Positions 33,027-42,130 of a stretch of DNA of 59,424 nucleotides are shown here, one piece after another. The notes under the pieces are model-generated. The model was not told the origin of the DNA, made no database searches, and saw nothing but the letters and a program-made list of their open reading frames with translations. Within the stretch, counting starts at the first letter, position 1; every line of letters begins with the position of its first letter. A program made the position numbers and the translations under genes. Origin of the DNA: an uncultured Pelagibacteraceae bacterium (GTDB taxonomy: Bacteria > Pseudomonadota > Alphaproteobacteria > Pelagibacterales > Pelagibacteraceae); contig CACPFN010000007.1 of assembly GCA_902633185.1 (NCBI GenBank), forward strand, positions 1 through 59,424. The letters run 5' to 3'.

Positions 33027-33854
33027 ATGAGCATAGAAAATATAATCAATGAAGCTTGGGAAAAAAGAGACCAAGTAAGTCCTAACTCGGATGAAAGTTT
33101 AAAAAATACTGTTAATCAAATTATTGATGACTTAGATAGTGGTAAAGTCAGAGTAGCTGAAAAAATTAATGGTGAGTGGGTAACTCATCAACACATAAAA
33201 AAAGCAATTATGTTAAGTTTTAGAATGTATCCAATGCAAAATTTAAATGGCCCCTACAGTAGTTGGTATGACAAAGCACATCTATTAAAAGGTAAAACTG
33301 CAGGCTGGTCTAAAGAAGATCACGAAAAAGCAGGATTTAGAATGGTTCCTAATTCTCCCGTTAGAAGAGGATCATTCATAGGTAAAAACGCAGTCTTAAT
33401 GCCATGCTATGTAAATATTGGAGCATGGATCGACTCCGGAACCATGATGGACACGTTTAGTCGTGCAGGTAGTTGTTGTCAAATTGGAAAAAATTGTCAT
33501 ATTTCTGCTGGCTCAGGAATTGGGGGAGTATTGGAACCTGCCCAAGCATTACCAACAATTATTGAAGATAATGTTTTTGTTGGCGCTATGTCGGAAGTTG
33601 TTGAAGGTGTTATAGTTGGAGAGGGCTCGGTATTAAGTATGGGGATGCTGATTACGCAAAGTACTAAAATAGTAAACCGTGCGACTGGTGAAGTCACTTA
33701 TGGTAAAATACCTCCTTACTCGGTTGTTGTACCAGGTTCTCTTCCTGATAAAAATAATCCATCTGCACCTTCGTTAAGCTGTGCAGTAATTATTAAACAA
33801 GTTGATGAAAAGACTAGATCAAAGACATCTGTTAACGATCTTTTAAGAGACTAA
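33027..33854 (+). CDS. dapD: Tetrahydrodipicolinate N-succinyltransferase
   Basis: Succinylates tetrahydrodipicolinate in the lysine/diaminopimelate pathway. The left-handed beta helix is visible as hexapeptide repeats (about residues 108-220), including RRGSFIGKNAVLMPCYVNIGAW and CHISAGSGIGGVLEP. The 275-residue length equals that of E. coli DapD. It pairs with dapE 4 nt downstream; diaminopimelate then feeds peptidoglycan and lysine. Confidence 0.96.
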   Translation: MSIENIINEAWEKRDQVSPNSDESLKNTVNQIIDDLDSGKVRVAEKINGEWVTHQHIKKAIMLSFRMYPMQNLNGPYSSWYDKAHLLKGKTAGWSKEDHEKAGFRMVPNSPVRRGSFIGKNAVLMPCYVNIGAWIDSGTMMDTFSRAGSCCQIGKNCHISAGSGIGGVLEPAQALPTIIEDNVFVGAMSEVVEGVIVGEGSVLSMGMLITQSTKIVNRATGEVTYGKIPPYSVVVPGSLPDKNNPSAPSLSCAVIIKQVDEKTRSKTSVNDLLRD

Positions 33855-33858
33855 ATTA

Positions 33859-35001
33859 ATGAAAACTTTTAATGAACTAAAGTTAGCTCAGGAGCTAATA
33901 AAATTTCAAACTATTAAAACAGAAGATAAAGGGATTATGAAGTTCCTTTCAAAGAAACTTTCCTCATTAGGTTTTAAATGTCAGATAATAAAATCAAAAG
34001 GTACAGGCGCTGAACCTGCATTAAACTTATATGCAAAATTTGGTAAATCAAAACCTAACATTAATTATTTGGGTCACACAGATGTTGTTGCTAATCTCAA
34101 CAATTGGGAGTTTCCGCCATTTAAAGCAAAAGTAAAAAAAGGATATTTATATGGAAGAGGATCCCAGGACATGAAGGGTAGTGTAGCATGTTGGATAAGT
34201 GCTGTAAGTAATTTTATTAAAAATAAAAAATTTAAAGGATCTATATCAATAATAATTACGGCTGATGAAGAAACTACAGGTCATGGTTGTCCAGCCGTTA
34301 TGAAATATTTAAAGAAAAAAAAAGAAAAAATTGATTTTTCAATAGTGGGCGAACCGTCATCAAATAAATCAGTTGGAGATGAAATCAGGATTGGAAGAAG
34401 AGGTTCTATGAATGCAACGATAACAGTGTATGGAAAAAGTGGACACTCTGCATTTTATGGGACATATATAAATCCATGTACTGCTCTTGCTAAAATAATA
34501 TCTAAACTGAAGAGTGTTCCGCTAGACAAAGGAACAAAGTATATGCCACCATCAAATTTAGAATTTACAAAAATGAATGTGGATAATATATCTGAAAATG
34601 TAGTCCCACAATCTGCAAGTGCTAAATTTAATGTTAGGTTTAATTCAACCTATAAATCAACATCTTTGAAAAAAAAACTTAGTAAAATTATTAATGCAGT
34701 TGCAAAAAAAGAAAATTGCAAAACAAAAATAGATTATAAAGTAAGTGGAGAAGCATTTTACACAGTGCCAAATAAAGAAATTTATATGGTAAAAAAAGTT
34801 GTAAAAAAAGTTACAGGAAACAATGCAAAATTAAATTGTAGAGGTGGCACAAGTGACAGCAGATTTTTAGGTTCGATACCACGTCTTGAGCTTGGGTTAA
34901 GAAATAATACTATTCATATGGTTAACGAGAGAACATCGATCTCAGACTTAAAAAAGTTAACTAAGATTTATAAGACTATCTTACACAATTATTTCACTTG
35001 A
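33859..35001 (+). CDS. dapE: Succinyl-diaminopimelate desuccinylase
   Basis: A di-zinc M20 peptidase-family hydrolase of 380 residues that frees LL-diaminopimelate. Metal ligands are in YLGHTDVV near residue 70, GRGSQDMKGS near 98, the ADEETTGHG catalytic glutamate region near 136, VGEPSS near 160 and a C-terminal HMV near 353. A full dimerisation domain with GRRGSMNATITVYGKSGHS is present. The TGA stop overlaps the TTG start of the deacetylase gene. Confidence 0.95.
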   Translation: MKTFNELKLAQELIKFQTIKTEDKGIMKFLSKKLSSLGFKCQIIKSKGTGAEPALNLYAKFGKSKPNINYLGHTDVVANLNNWEFPPFKAKVKKGYLYGRGSQDMKGSVACWISAVSNFIKNKKFKGSISIIITADEETTGHGCPAVMKYLKKKKEKIDFSIVGEPSSNKSVGDEIRIGRRGSMNATITVYGKSGHSAFYGTYINPCTALAKIISKLKSVPLDKGTKYMPPSNLEFTKMNVDNISENVVPQSASAKFNVRFNSTYKSTSLKKKLSKIINAVAKKENCKTKIDYKVSGEAFYTVPNKEIYMVKKVVKKVTGNNAKLNCRGGTSDSRFLGSIPRLELGLRNNTIHMVNERTSISDLKKLTKIYKTILHNYFT

Positions 35002-35927
35002 AAACCGCAATTATAACATCTGAATCTTCAGAAAAACATATAACAGGCGATGGTCATCCAGAGCAGCCGAAGAGAGTGGTTTCAATAATTGATACTTTAA
35101 AAAAAAATAAAGAACTGCTTTGGGATAAGCCAGATGTTGTTCCAAATGATATTCTTAATATGACACATTCTAAAGATTATATTAATAATTTAAATAATTC
35201 ATTTCCCAAAAGTGGCTTAAATTTTTTAGATGGTGATACAGTTGTATCGCCTGGAAGTAAGGATGCAGTATTTCAAGCTGCAGGATCAGCTATAAGTGCA
35301 ATAGATGGAATTGAGAATAAAAAGTATAAAAATGCTTTTTGTGTTGTACGACCACCAGGACACCATGCTGAAAAAAATAAATCAATGGGCTTTTGCTGTA
35401 TTTCTAATGCAGGTGTTGCAGTTAATTATTTAATAAAAAAATATAAGTATAAAAGAATTGCATGTGTAGATTTTGATGTTCATTGGGGAAATGGGAATTA
35501 TGATGTAATGTATGACAATAAAAATTCACTTTATATATCAACACATCAATATCCATTTTATCCAGGTGGTGGCTCAGAAAAAGACAAGGGAAAGTATAAT
35601 AATTCTCTTAATATACCTCTTCCTGCAGGCACAAATTCTGAAGAGTATTTTAATGCTTATGATAGAGTTTTAGATAGGTTAATTGAATATAAGCCTGATT
35701 ACCTAATCTTTTCTGCTGGCTTTGATGCCCACAAAAATGATCCATTAGCTCAATTTGAACTTTCATCCAAAGATTTTTATGAAATAACAAGAAGAACACT
35801 AAAAGCCACTAATAAATTTACTAACGGAAAAGTAGTATCTTTATTAGAAGGTGGATACGACCTGAAAGCACTTGCTGAAAGCGCTAATTATCATGTAAAT
35901 GCATTAATCGAGGCGGAAAATAAATAA
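34998..35927 (+). CDS. Histone deacetylase / acetoin-utilization family deacetylase
   Basis: A 309-residue arginase-fold zinc deacetylase with all catalytic residues in place: tandem histidines His122/His123 in RPPGHHAE, zinc ligands Asp160 and His162 in DFDVHWGNG and Asp243 in SAGFDAH, and the transition-state tyrosine Tyr287 in LEGGYD. Bacterial members deacetylate polyamines, small molecules or proteins. The start is TTG at 34998, overlapping the dapE stop. A SET-domain gene follows after 2 nt. The substrate is unknown; protein lysine is one option given that neighbour. Confidence 0.9.
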   Translation: MKTAIITSESSEKHITGDGHPEQPKRVVSIIDTLKKNKELLWDKPDVVPNDILNMTHSKDYINNLNNSFPKSGLNFLDGDTVVSPGSKDAVFQAAGSAISAIDGIENKKYKNAFCVVRPPGHHAEKNKSMGFCCISNAGVAVNYLIKKYKYKRIACVDFDVHWGNGNYDVMYDNKNSLYISTHQYPFYPGGGSEKDKGKYNNSLNIPLPAGTNSEEYFNAYDRVLDRLIEYKPDYLIFSAGFDAHKNDPLAQFELSSKDFYEITRRTLKATNKFTNGKVVSLLEGGYDLKALAESANYHVNALIEAENK

Positions 35928-35929
35928 TC

Positions 35930-36391
35930 ATGAAACTATACAAACAAAAATCATCAAATATTGATAACAGGGGACTGTTTGCATCTAAAAATATAAAAAA
36001 AGGAACTAAGATTATTTACTACACAGGTAAAATAATTACAAAAAAACAGACCGAAAATAATCCAAAATTTGATAATGATAAAGCGATTTATCTTTTTAAC
36101 TTAAATAATAGATATGATTTAGACGGTGATTTTGCTTACAATACTGCAAGACTTATTAATCACTCTTGTGATCCAAACTGCGAAGTTGAAGGCAAAGGTT
36201 TAAAATTATGGATTAGTTCTATTAAAAATATAAATAAAAATGAGGAATTAACTTATGATTATGGATTTAGTTTTGATGAAAACTATAAGGATTTTCCTTG
36301 TAAGTGTGGCTCCAAAAATTGTTGTGGTTATATAGTTAGAGAAGGATCTAGATGGAGAATAAAAAAGAAAAAAAAGAAATCTAATAAATAA
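35930..36391 (+). CDS. SET-domain protein lysine methyltransferase
   Basis: A 153-residue protein that is a compact SET domain with a post-SET zinc site. Visible are NRGLFASKNIKKG (residues 13-25), the SAM/pseudoknot motif RLINHSCDPNC (74-84), ELTYDYGF (106-113) with the catalytic tyrosine, and post-SET cysteines in CKCGSKNC (124-131). The C-terminus is a Lys-rich tail. SET enzymes methylate lysines of proteins using SAM; bacterial targets include histone-like and ribosomal proteins. It follows the HDAC-family gene by 2 nt and converges on truA with an 11-nt overlap. Substrate unknown. Confidence 0.88.
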   Translation: MKLYKQKSSNIDNRGLFASKNIKKGTKIIYYTGKIITKKQTENNPKFDNDKAIYLFNLNNRYDLDGDFAYNTARLINHSCDPNCEVEGKGLKLWISSIKNINKNEELTYDYGFSFDENYKDFPCKCGSKNCCGYIVREGSRWRIKKKKKKSNK

Positions 36392-37121
36392 TTTTCTCAA
36401 GATATAAGCCATGCGCAGGAGCAATAGGAGCACAATTTTTTCTAGATTTTGATTTAAATATACTGGTAAATTTTTTTAAGTTCCATTTATTTTCACCAAG
36501 GTACTTGAGCGAACCAACCATGGATCTAACTTGACTCTTAAGAAATGATTTTGATACAAATTGAATTTTTATAACGTTTTTAACTTTTGTTATTTTTACC
36601 TTTTTCATGGTTCTTACTGGACTTTTTGCAGCACAATTAGATGCTCTGAAAGTTGAAAAATCATGAGTTCCAATTAACTTTTTGGCTCCTTTTTTCATCA
36701 AATCGACATTAATTTTTTTTTTAACATGCCACTCTCTATTAAAATTAATAACAGAAGGAGAAACATCATTTCTTATTAAATAAGTATATCGTCTTTCTTT
36801 CGCAGAATATCTTGAATGAAAAAATTTATTTTTTCTTTTAATTTTCAATATTGATATTTTATTTTTATTTAAAAAAAAGTTTAGTGAATTTATTAATTTA
36901 TCTTTTTGAATAATATTATTTGTAGTATCAAAGTGTGCTGATTGCTCTTTGGCGTGAACGCCTGTGTCTGTTCGTCCAGACCCATAAATTTTTATTCTTT
37001 CTTTTAATAGTTTAGATAAGACAATCTCAATATTTTCCTGGATTGACTTACCTTTTTTTTGAATTTGCCAACCATTGTATAAAGTGCCTTCGTATTCTAT
37101 TAGAATCTGATATCTAATCAC
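36381..37121 (-). CDS. truA: tRNA pseudouridine(38-40) synthase TruA
   Basis: Makes pseudouridine in the anticodon arm of many tRNAs. The catalytic aspartate lies in SGRTDTGVHA near residue 49, with FHSRYSAKERRYTYLI near 100 and THDFSTFRASNC near 150 as further family marks. The 246-residue length is normal. The start is GTG, 8 nt inside the end of fmt. It ends the def-fmt-truA run. Confidence 0.94.
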   Translation of the reverse strand: MIRYQILIEYEGTLYNGWQIQKKGKSIQENIEIVLSKLLKERIKIYGSGRTDTGVHAKEQSAHFDTTNNIIQKDKLINSLNFFLNKNKISILKIKRKNKFFHSRYSAKERRYTYLIRNDVSPSVINFNREWHVKKKINVDLMKKGAKKLIGTHDFSTFRASNCAAKSPVRTMKKVKITKVKNVIKIQFVSKSFLKSQVRSMVGSLKYLGENKWNLKKFTSIFKSKSRKNCAPIAPAHGLYLEKIIY

Positions 37122-38028
37122 TTTTTATTATCGTTCCTTTTCTAACCTTATTGCCTAATAAAAATTCGTTAATTAATTGAGGATTCTTCCCCTCTTTTTG
37201 TATCTTAATAATATTTATTGAATTTTCACCACATGCTATTGTCATTTGTTCGTCGATTACTTCACCGATTGTTGCTGACTGCTTGTTTATTTTAGCTTTT
37301 AATATTTTATATCTTTTGTTGTTAACCTCAAACCATGCACCAGGATTTGGATATAATCCATTTATTTGAGCAATTATTTTACGAGCACTATTATTCCAAT
37401 CTATCTTTCCCTCTACTTTTTGAATTTTCTTTGCATATGTAGCTTTTGCATGATCTTGCTCTTTAAATATTGCCTCTCCTTCTAAAACTTTTTGCACATT
37501 TTCTAAAATTTTTTCTGTACTCAAATAGGATAATTTTTTAGACAAAGTTTCTGTATTATCCTGGTCAAGAATATCTATTGAATATTTATTACATACTGGC
37601 CCTGAATCTAATTTTTCATCAATTTTCATAAATGATATACCAGTTTTAGTTTCATTGTTTAAAATCGATCTTTGGATTGGTGCCGCTCCTCTCCATTTTG
37701 GTAATAATGAAGCATGAATATTCAAAAAACCTTTTTTACTCAAGTCAAGAATTTTTTTCGAAATTAATTGTCCATATGCAACAACAATTACAAGGTCTAA
37801 ATTTAATTCTTTAAGATGTTCAAATTCTTCATCAATTTTTTTTGGAGTTTTAATTTCTAGATTAAGTTCCTCTGCACATTTATGAATTGGTGATTTCGTA
37901 AACTTTTGACCTCTATTTGATTTACTTGGAGGCTGAGTAAATACACAGTTAATTTTATATTTTTGATTAATTTTTTTTAGAATAGGTACTGCAAACTTTG
38001 GTGTACCCATGAATACAATATTTGACAT
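37114..38028 (-). CDS. fmt: Methionyl-tRNA formyltransferase
   Basis: Formylates initiator Met-tRNA with 10-formyltetrahydrofolate. Landmarks are VFMGTPKFAVPILK near residue 4, the catalytic stretch LNIHASLLPKWRGAAPIQR near 102, and DSGP near 142. The C-terminal OB-fold domain starts near residue 205 (NGLYPNPGAWF). The 304-residue length is slightly short. It starts directly after the def stop (TAA-ATG), the usual def-fmt pair. Confidence 0.95.
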   Translation of the reverse strand: MSNIVFMGTPKFAVPILKKINQKYKINCVFTQPPSKSNRGQKFTKSPIHKCAEELNLEIKTPKKIDEEFEHLKELNLDLVIVVAYGQLISKKILDLSKKGFLNIHASLLPKWRGAAPIQRSILNNETKTGISFMKIDEKLDSGPVCNKYSIDILDQDNTETLSKKLSYLSTEKILENVQKVLEGEAIFKEQDHAKATYAKKIQKVEGKIDWNNSARKIIAQINGLYPNPGAWFEVNNKRYKILKAKINKQSATIGEVIDEQMTIACGENSINIIKIQKEGKNPQLINEFLLGNKVRKGTIIKSD

Positions 38029-38550
38029 TTAAACAACAACTCTATTGGAGTTTTTTTGTTTAGACAATTTTTTTATTATTAAATCTTTTTTGATTTTAGA
38101 TAAATAATCAATTATTAGTTTTCCATCTAGGTGATTTATTTCATGTTGTAAACACGTTGAGAGTAGTCCATCGCATTCCATTTCTTTCTTATCACCATTT
38201 TCATCTATATATGATACGGTACAAATTTCTGGTCTTTCTATCTCAATAAAGGTATTAGGTATTGATAAACAACCTTCCTCATATGTAGACATTTTTTCAC
38301 TTAAAGTTTTTATTTGTGGATTAATAAAGCATAAAGGTTTTTTTTCATTTTCATTTTTTGAGACATCTAAAACAACTACTCTTTTAAGAATTCCTACTTG
38401 AACAGCTGCCAAACCTATACCATTGTGATGGTACATAGTTTCAAATAAATCTTTTATGAGTTTTTTTTCATTAATATCAACTTTATTTAATGGCTCAGAT
38501 TTTCTTCTAAGAATATCATCAGGTACTGTAATTAATTCTTTCACTGGCAT
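38029..38550 (-). CDS. def: Peptide deformylase
   Basis: A 173-residue metallohydrolase that removes N-formyl groups from nascent proteins. All three motifs are visible: GIGLAAVQVG near residue 44, EGCLSIPN near 92 with the metal cysteine, and QHEINHLDGKL near 134 with the metal histidines and catalytic glutamate. It is 14 nt after the large secreted-protein gene and abuts fmt. Confidence 0.96.
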   Translation of the reverse strand: MPVKELITVPDDILRRKSEPLNKVDINEKKLIKDLFETMYHHNGIGLAAVQVGILKRVVVLDVSKNENEKKPLCFINPQIKTLSEKMSTYEEGCLSIPNTFIEIERPEICTVSYIDENGDKKEMECDGLLSTCLQHEINHLDGKLIIDYLSKIKKDLIIKKLSKQKNSNRVVV

Positions 38551-38564
38551 AATTTATTTATTGT

Positions 38565-40304
38565 TTAGACTTTTAAAGGCAAGACTTCTATTAGAATTTC
38601 ATTCCTTAAATCTACATTTTTTAGCTCATTCATAGTTGAAACTAATAAATTCACTGTGTTTATATCTAGATCTTCAAGGTTACTTTCACCAACAATATCT
38701 ACTATTTTAATTAATAATAAGCCCAACTCTCCATTCGATAGCATTTTTTTTATATCAGAGGAAAATTGAAAGTTGTATTCATAAAGGTTTGAGTATTTTT
38801 TATCTATTTTTACCCCATCTGATTTGAGCGATTCAATAAGAATAATATCTTTTGTAGAAAAAACATACTTTTTGTTTCTTTTAATTTTTTTCAAAATATC
38901 ATTTGTTTCCTTTTCAGCTTTTGGCAAACTTGTTTTATTTAAAAAGTAATTTAATAATTTTGATTGATGTATTTTTTTATTATTAAATTTTATCTTTCTC
39001 TCTTTTTTTAACTTATTGTCGGTATGATTTTCATAAAAGGTAGTAAAATTTGAGGGAATATCATCTTTTTTTATTTTTTTTAAAATTACTTTGATTTCAT
39101 TATCAAATGCATTATCTAATTTTTTTTTTTGGAAAGATTTATATAATTCAGACGCTATACTTAATCTTTGCTCAACATCAACAGACAAAAGTAATCTTTG
39201 ATATAATAAAGCTCTGCCCTCATAATCTGGAAGAAGCTTATAAGCATCTTTGGCATTTAATAGTTGCGTTATGTTAAATTGAAATTTTTTATATGTATCT
39301 AATAGTTCTCTCTCTTCAAATACATTTTCATGAGTTGCCCTTTCTAATAATCTTAAATCTTCTGGATTTTCAATATCAAAGGAATTTGCATTTTTAAGAA
39401 TATTTGATGACGACAAATAACTCCAGATAAATCTAGGTGAGTCCATTTTTGGCTCATAATTAAAATCATTATTTGTTTTATGAGATAAGTGAAAATATAA
39501 AATATTTTCGTCCGAAACTATTTCATCTTTGCTTGCGTAACCCATTAATATATTAAATTTATTTTCAAAAAAAATGTCAATCTCATTTAATTCTTTTGAT
39601 AAATCGAAAAGTAGTTGAGCTTGTTCTTTTTTATCTTCTAGAATTAAACAATAAATTTTAAAATTATTTAAATACTTATCAGTAATAGCGCCACTAATAT
39701 TAAATATCTCACATGCTTTTTTTACCTCAGAGTTTGAAAGAAAATATTCTGAGTAAAATTTAATCAATTTATTTTTATTAGAAACTTCAGAATTATTGAT
39801 TAAAAATTCTTTAATTAATTCAAAATCTTTTTTATTTATTAAATGATTAAATTTAAATTCTAAAAATTCCTCTTCAGTAATATTATTTGTAGGAATATAT
39901 GAGTTTGTTAGTAAAGCTATATCTAATATTTTTTTTGAAAATTCAGATAAGCTTCTATTTAAATTTTTATTTAATATGCTTTTAATCAACTCACCATCAC
40001 TGTTCGACCACATATCGATTTTTAAGCCATTCTGTGCAGGGTCATATAATCCTGCTAATTTAATAGTGGATGACTCAATTTCTTTATTTATCACTATCTC
40101 AGAACTAGATTGAACTGATAATGTTGTATTAGTATTTAAATTATTACTTGCATTTATATTTGAAGTAGAATTTTCTTTGTTAATGATGTCTTTTTTTTCA
40201 ATTTTCCAGATGTCGATTGGTTCATTTGCAAAAGAAAAATTATAAAAAAATAAAATTAAGGTTATTTTGAAAATTATTTTACTTAATTGTTTTAAAATTC
40301 TCAT
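38565..40304 (-). CDS. Large secreted or periplasmic protein of unknown function
   Basis: A 579-residue protein with a clear Sec signal peptide: basic start MRILKQ, hydrophobic stretch to about residue 22, then SFA before NEPIDIW (predicted cleavage near residue 27). The rest is almost entirely helical and acidic/Asn/Lys-rich, reading like a TPR-type or other alpha solenoid, without catalytic motifs I can name. A small membrane-peptide gene overlaps its 5' end by 26 nt and def follows, so it is expressed with def-fmt-truA. It may act in the envelope, but no function can be given. Confidence 0.75.
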   Translation of the reverse strand: MRILKQLSKIIFKITLILFFYNFSFANEPIDIWKIEKKDIINKENSTSNINASNNLNTNTTLSVQSSSEIVINKEIESSTIKLAGLYDPAQNGLKIDMWSNSDGELIKSILNKNLNRSLSEFSKKILDIALLTNSYIPTNNITEEEFLEFKFNHLINKKDFELIKEFLINNSEVSNKNKLIKFYSEYFLSNSEVKKACEIFNISGAITDKYLNNFKIYCLILEDKKEQAQLLFDLSKELNEIDIFFENKFNILMGYASKDEIVSDENILYFHLSHKTNNDFNYEPKMDSPRFIWSYLSSSNILKNANSFDIENPEDLRLLERATHENVFEERELLDTYKKFQFNITQLLNAKDAYKLLPDYEGRALLYQRLLLSVDVEQRLSIASELYKSFQKKKLDNAFDNEIKVILKKIKKDDIPSNFTTFYENHTDNKLKKERKIKFNNKKIHQSKLLNYFLNKTSLPKAEKETNDILKKIKRNKKYVFSTKDIILIESLKSDGVKIDKKYSNLYEYNFQFSSDIKKMLSNGELGLLLIKIVDIVGESNLEDLDINTVNLLVSTMNELKNVDLRNEILIEVLPLKV

Positions 40305-40419
40305 TAGGCAAAATCACTTCAATTTTTTTGTTGGGAGATGGGAAATCAATTTGACTTAAAACAACAATAGACAAAATTAATATAAAAAAAATAATTCCAG
40401 CTTTAATTGCAAATTTCAT
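40279..40419 (-). CDS. 46-residue single-pass membrane peptide
   Basis: An ORF from ATG at 40419 to TAA at 40279 encodes a protein with one N-terminal membrane helix (MKFAIKAGIIFFILILSIVV) and a short periplasmic tail beginning LSQIDFPSPNKKIEVILPN. It overlaps the start of the 579-residue secreted protein by 26 nt in a different frame, a layout typical of translational coupling. Its compositional logic (basic N-end, hydrophobic core, Pro-containing tail) argues against chance. No named family is recognised. Confidence 0.6.
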   Translation of the reverse strand: MKFAIKAGIIFFILILSIVVLSQIDFPSPNKKIEVILPNENFKTIK

Positions 40420-40435
40420 ATTATGTTATATTCCT

Positions 40436-40465
40436 TTGTAGTATAATGTTTTAAAAGCATATAAT
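40436..40465 (+). promoter_or_regulatory. Candidate sigma70 promoter for aroK-aroB
   Basis: TTGTAG (40436-40441) and TATAAT (40460-40465) are separated by 18 nt in the 96-nt divergent gap ahead of aroK, about 50 nt before its ATG. Another TATAAT lies at 40442-40447. AT-rich DNA gives such matches easily. Confidence 0.3.
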
Positions 40466-40515
40466 TTTGTAAAATCAAAATAAGACATATTTGTGTTTTT
40501 TCAACTTAGAAATAT

Positions 40516-41040
40516 ATGGAATCAAATAAAAATCTAGTTTTAGTAGGTATGATGGGTTCAGGAAAGACATTAATCGGAAAATTGATTTCTAAACAAACCA
40601 AACTTAAATTTATTGATATAGATGATAAAATTGAAGAAAAAGAAAAAATGAAAATTGCAGAAATTTTCAAAAAAAAGGGAGAAAAATACTTCCGTGAATG
40701 TGAAGAAGAAATAACAATATCTTGTCTAAAAGGTGAGAAACAAATTTTATCACTTGGTGGAGGTGCATATATTAATGCTAATATTAGGAAGGAATGTAAG
40801 AAGAGTTCTTTTAGTTTTTGGTTGAATTGGAAAAAAGATATAATAATTAAAAGGATAATTGGTAGCAAAAAAAGACCTCTAGCTATGGCATTAAGTGAAG
40901 TAGATCTGGAGAAACTAATAAATGAAAGAGCAAAAATATATAGTTTAGCAGATTTCACAATTAATTGTGATCAGCTAAATAAAAATGAAATAGCAAATAA
41001 AATTATAAAAAAATATGAAACAAAAAATAATAAAGGTTAA
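40516..41040 (+). CDS. aroK: Shikimate kinase
   Basis: Phosphorylates shikimate at O3. A 174-residue P-loop kinase: Walker A LVGMMGSGKTLIGK (about residues 8-21), the shikimate-binding DIDD near 33-36, ECEEE near 60, LSLGGGAYINA near 77, and RPLA in the lid near 119. It overlaps aroB by 26 nt, the usual aroK-aroB pair. Its product is the substrate of the AroA encoded at 6.2 kb. Confidence 0.95.
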   Translation: MESNKNLVLVGMMGSGKTLIGKLISKQTKLKFIDIDDKIEEKEKMKIAEIFKKKGEKYFRECEEEITISCLKGEKQILSLGGGAYINANIRKECKKSSFSFWLNWKKDIIIKRIIGSKKRPLAMALSEVDLEKLINERAKIYSLADFTINCDQLNKNEIANKIIKKYETKNNKG

Positions 41041-42130
41041 AACAAAAAGTAAAAATTACGAAGTTCATATTGGTACCAATCTGATTCCAAAACTGAAAAA
41101 TATTTTAAAAAAAAATAAATTATTATTTTCAAAATGTTTGATTGTAATTGACAGTAAGATACCAAAAAAATTTAGAACATTGCTCTTAAGAAATTTAAAA
41201 GATCAAAAAATCTTTACTTTAAATTTTAATGCAAATGAAAAAAATAAAAATTACTTAAGTATCGATAAAATACACAATGTTTTATTTAAAAATAATTTTT
41301 ATAGAGAGGACTGTATAATTTCATTTGGTGGAGGAATTACAGGTGATGTAGTTGGATACGCAGCCAGCACTTATAAAAGAGGAATAAAATTTATTAATAT
41401 GCCTTCCACTTTATTAGCTCAAGTCGACTCTTCTATAGGCGGGAAAACAGGGATTAACAATAAATTTGGAAAAAATCTTGTAGGAAGTTTTTATCAGCCA
41501 GATTTAGTAATTTCAGATATTAATTTACTACATACTCTCCCCAAAAGAGAAATTATATGTGGATATGCTGAAATATTAAAAAGTAGTTTAATTGATAGCA
41601 AAAAAAATTTTGTTTTTTTAGATAAAAATTTTAATAAGATTTTAAACCTAAAAGGAAATTTTATAATTAACGCAATTTTAAATAGCTGTTTATTAAAAAA
41701 AAAAATTATTGAAAAGGATGAAAAGGAAAAAAATTTAAGAAAATCTTTAAATCTTGGCCATACTTTTGCTCACGCATATGAGGCTACTCTTGGTTATTCA
41801 AAAAAATTAAATCATGGAGAAGCTGTTATTTTTGGTTTAATGAATGCTGTAAATTTAAGTAAAGAAAAAAAAATTATTTCAGATTCAAATTCAGAATTAA
41901 TAAATAATCATATTAAAAGGATAGAAGTTAAAAATAAATATGTAGATCTTTTTAATAAAAGGAAAATTACATCAATTCTAAATTTTATGAAAAGTGATAA
42001 AAAAAATAAATCAGACAGTATAAACTTAATATTAATAAGGAATTTTGGAAAATTAAACCTAAATTATCAGGCGAAATCCGGTGAATTGAGCAAGTTTTTA
42101 TTAAAAGAATTAAATAAAGCTTATTTGTAA
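41015..42130 (+). CDS. aroB: 3-dehydroquinate synthase
   Basis: NAD- and metal-dependent cyclisation of DAHP to 3-dehydroquinate, the second step to chorismate. Marks: SFGGGITGDVVGYAASTYKRG near residue 103, PSTLLAQVDSSIGGKTGIN near 130, and the metal histidines in NLGHTFAHAYE near 246 and LNHGEAV near 264. The 371-residue length is normal. It converges on bolA with a 21-nt overlap. Confidence 0.95.
   Translation: MKQKIIKVKTKSKNYEVHIGTNLIPKLKNILKKNKLLFSKCLIVIDSKIPKKFRTLLLRNLKDQKIFTLNFNANEKNKNYLSIDKIHNVLFKNNFYREDCIISFGGGITGDVVGYAASTYKRGIKFINMPSTLLAQVDSSIGGKTGINNKFGKNLVGSFYQPDLVISDINLLHTLPKREIICGYAEILKSSLIDSKKNFVFLDKNFNKILNLKGNFIINAILNSCLLKKKIIEKDEKEKNLRKSLNLGHTFAHAYEATLGYSKKLNHGEAVIFGLMNAVNLSKEKKIISDSNSELINNHIKRIEVKNKYVDLFNKRKITSILNFMKSDKKNKSDSINLILIRNFGKLNLNYQAKSGELSKFLLKELNKAYL

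Noticed and set aside
40442..40447. Second TATAAT as an aroK promoter
   Set aside because: No -35-like hexamer at the right distance; such hexamers are frequent at this base composition.
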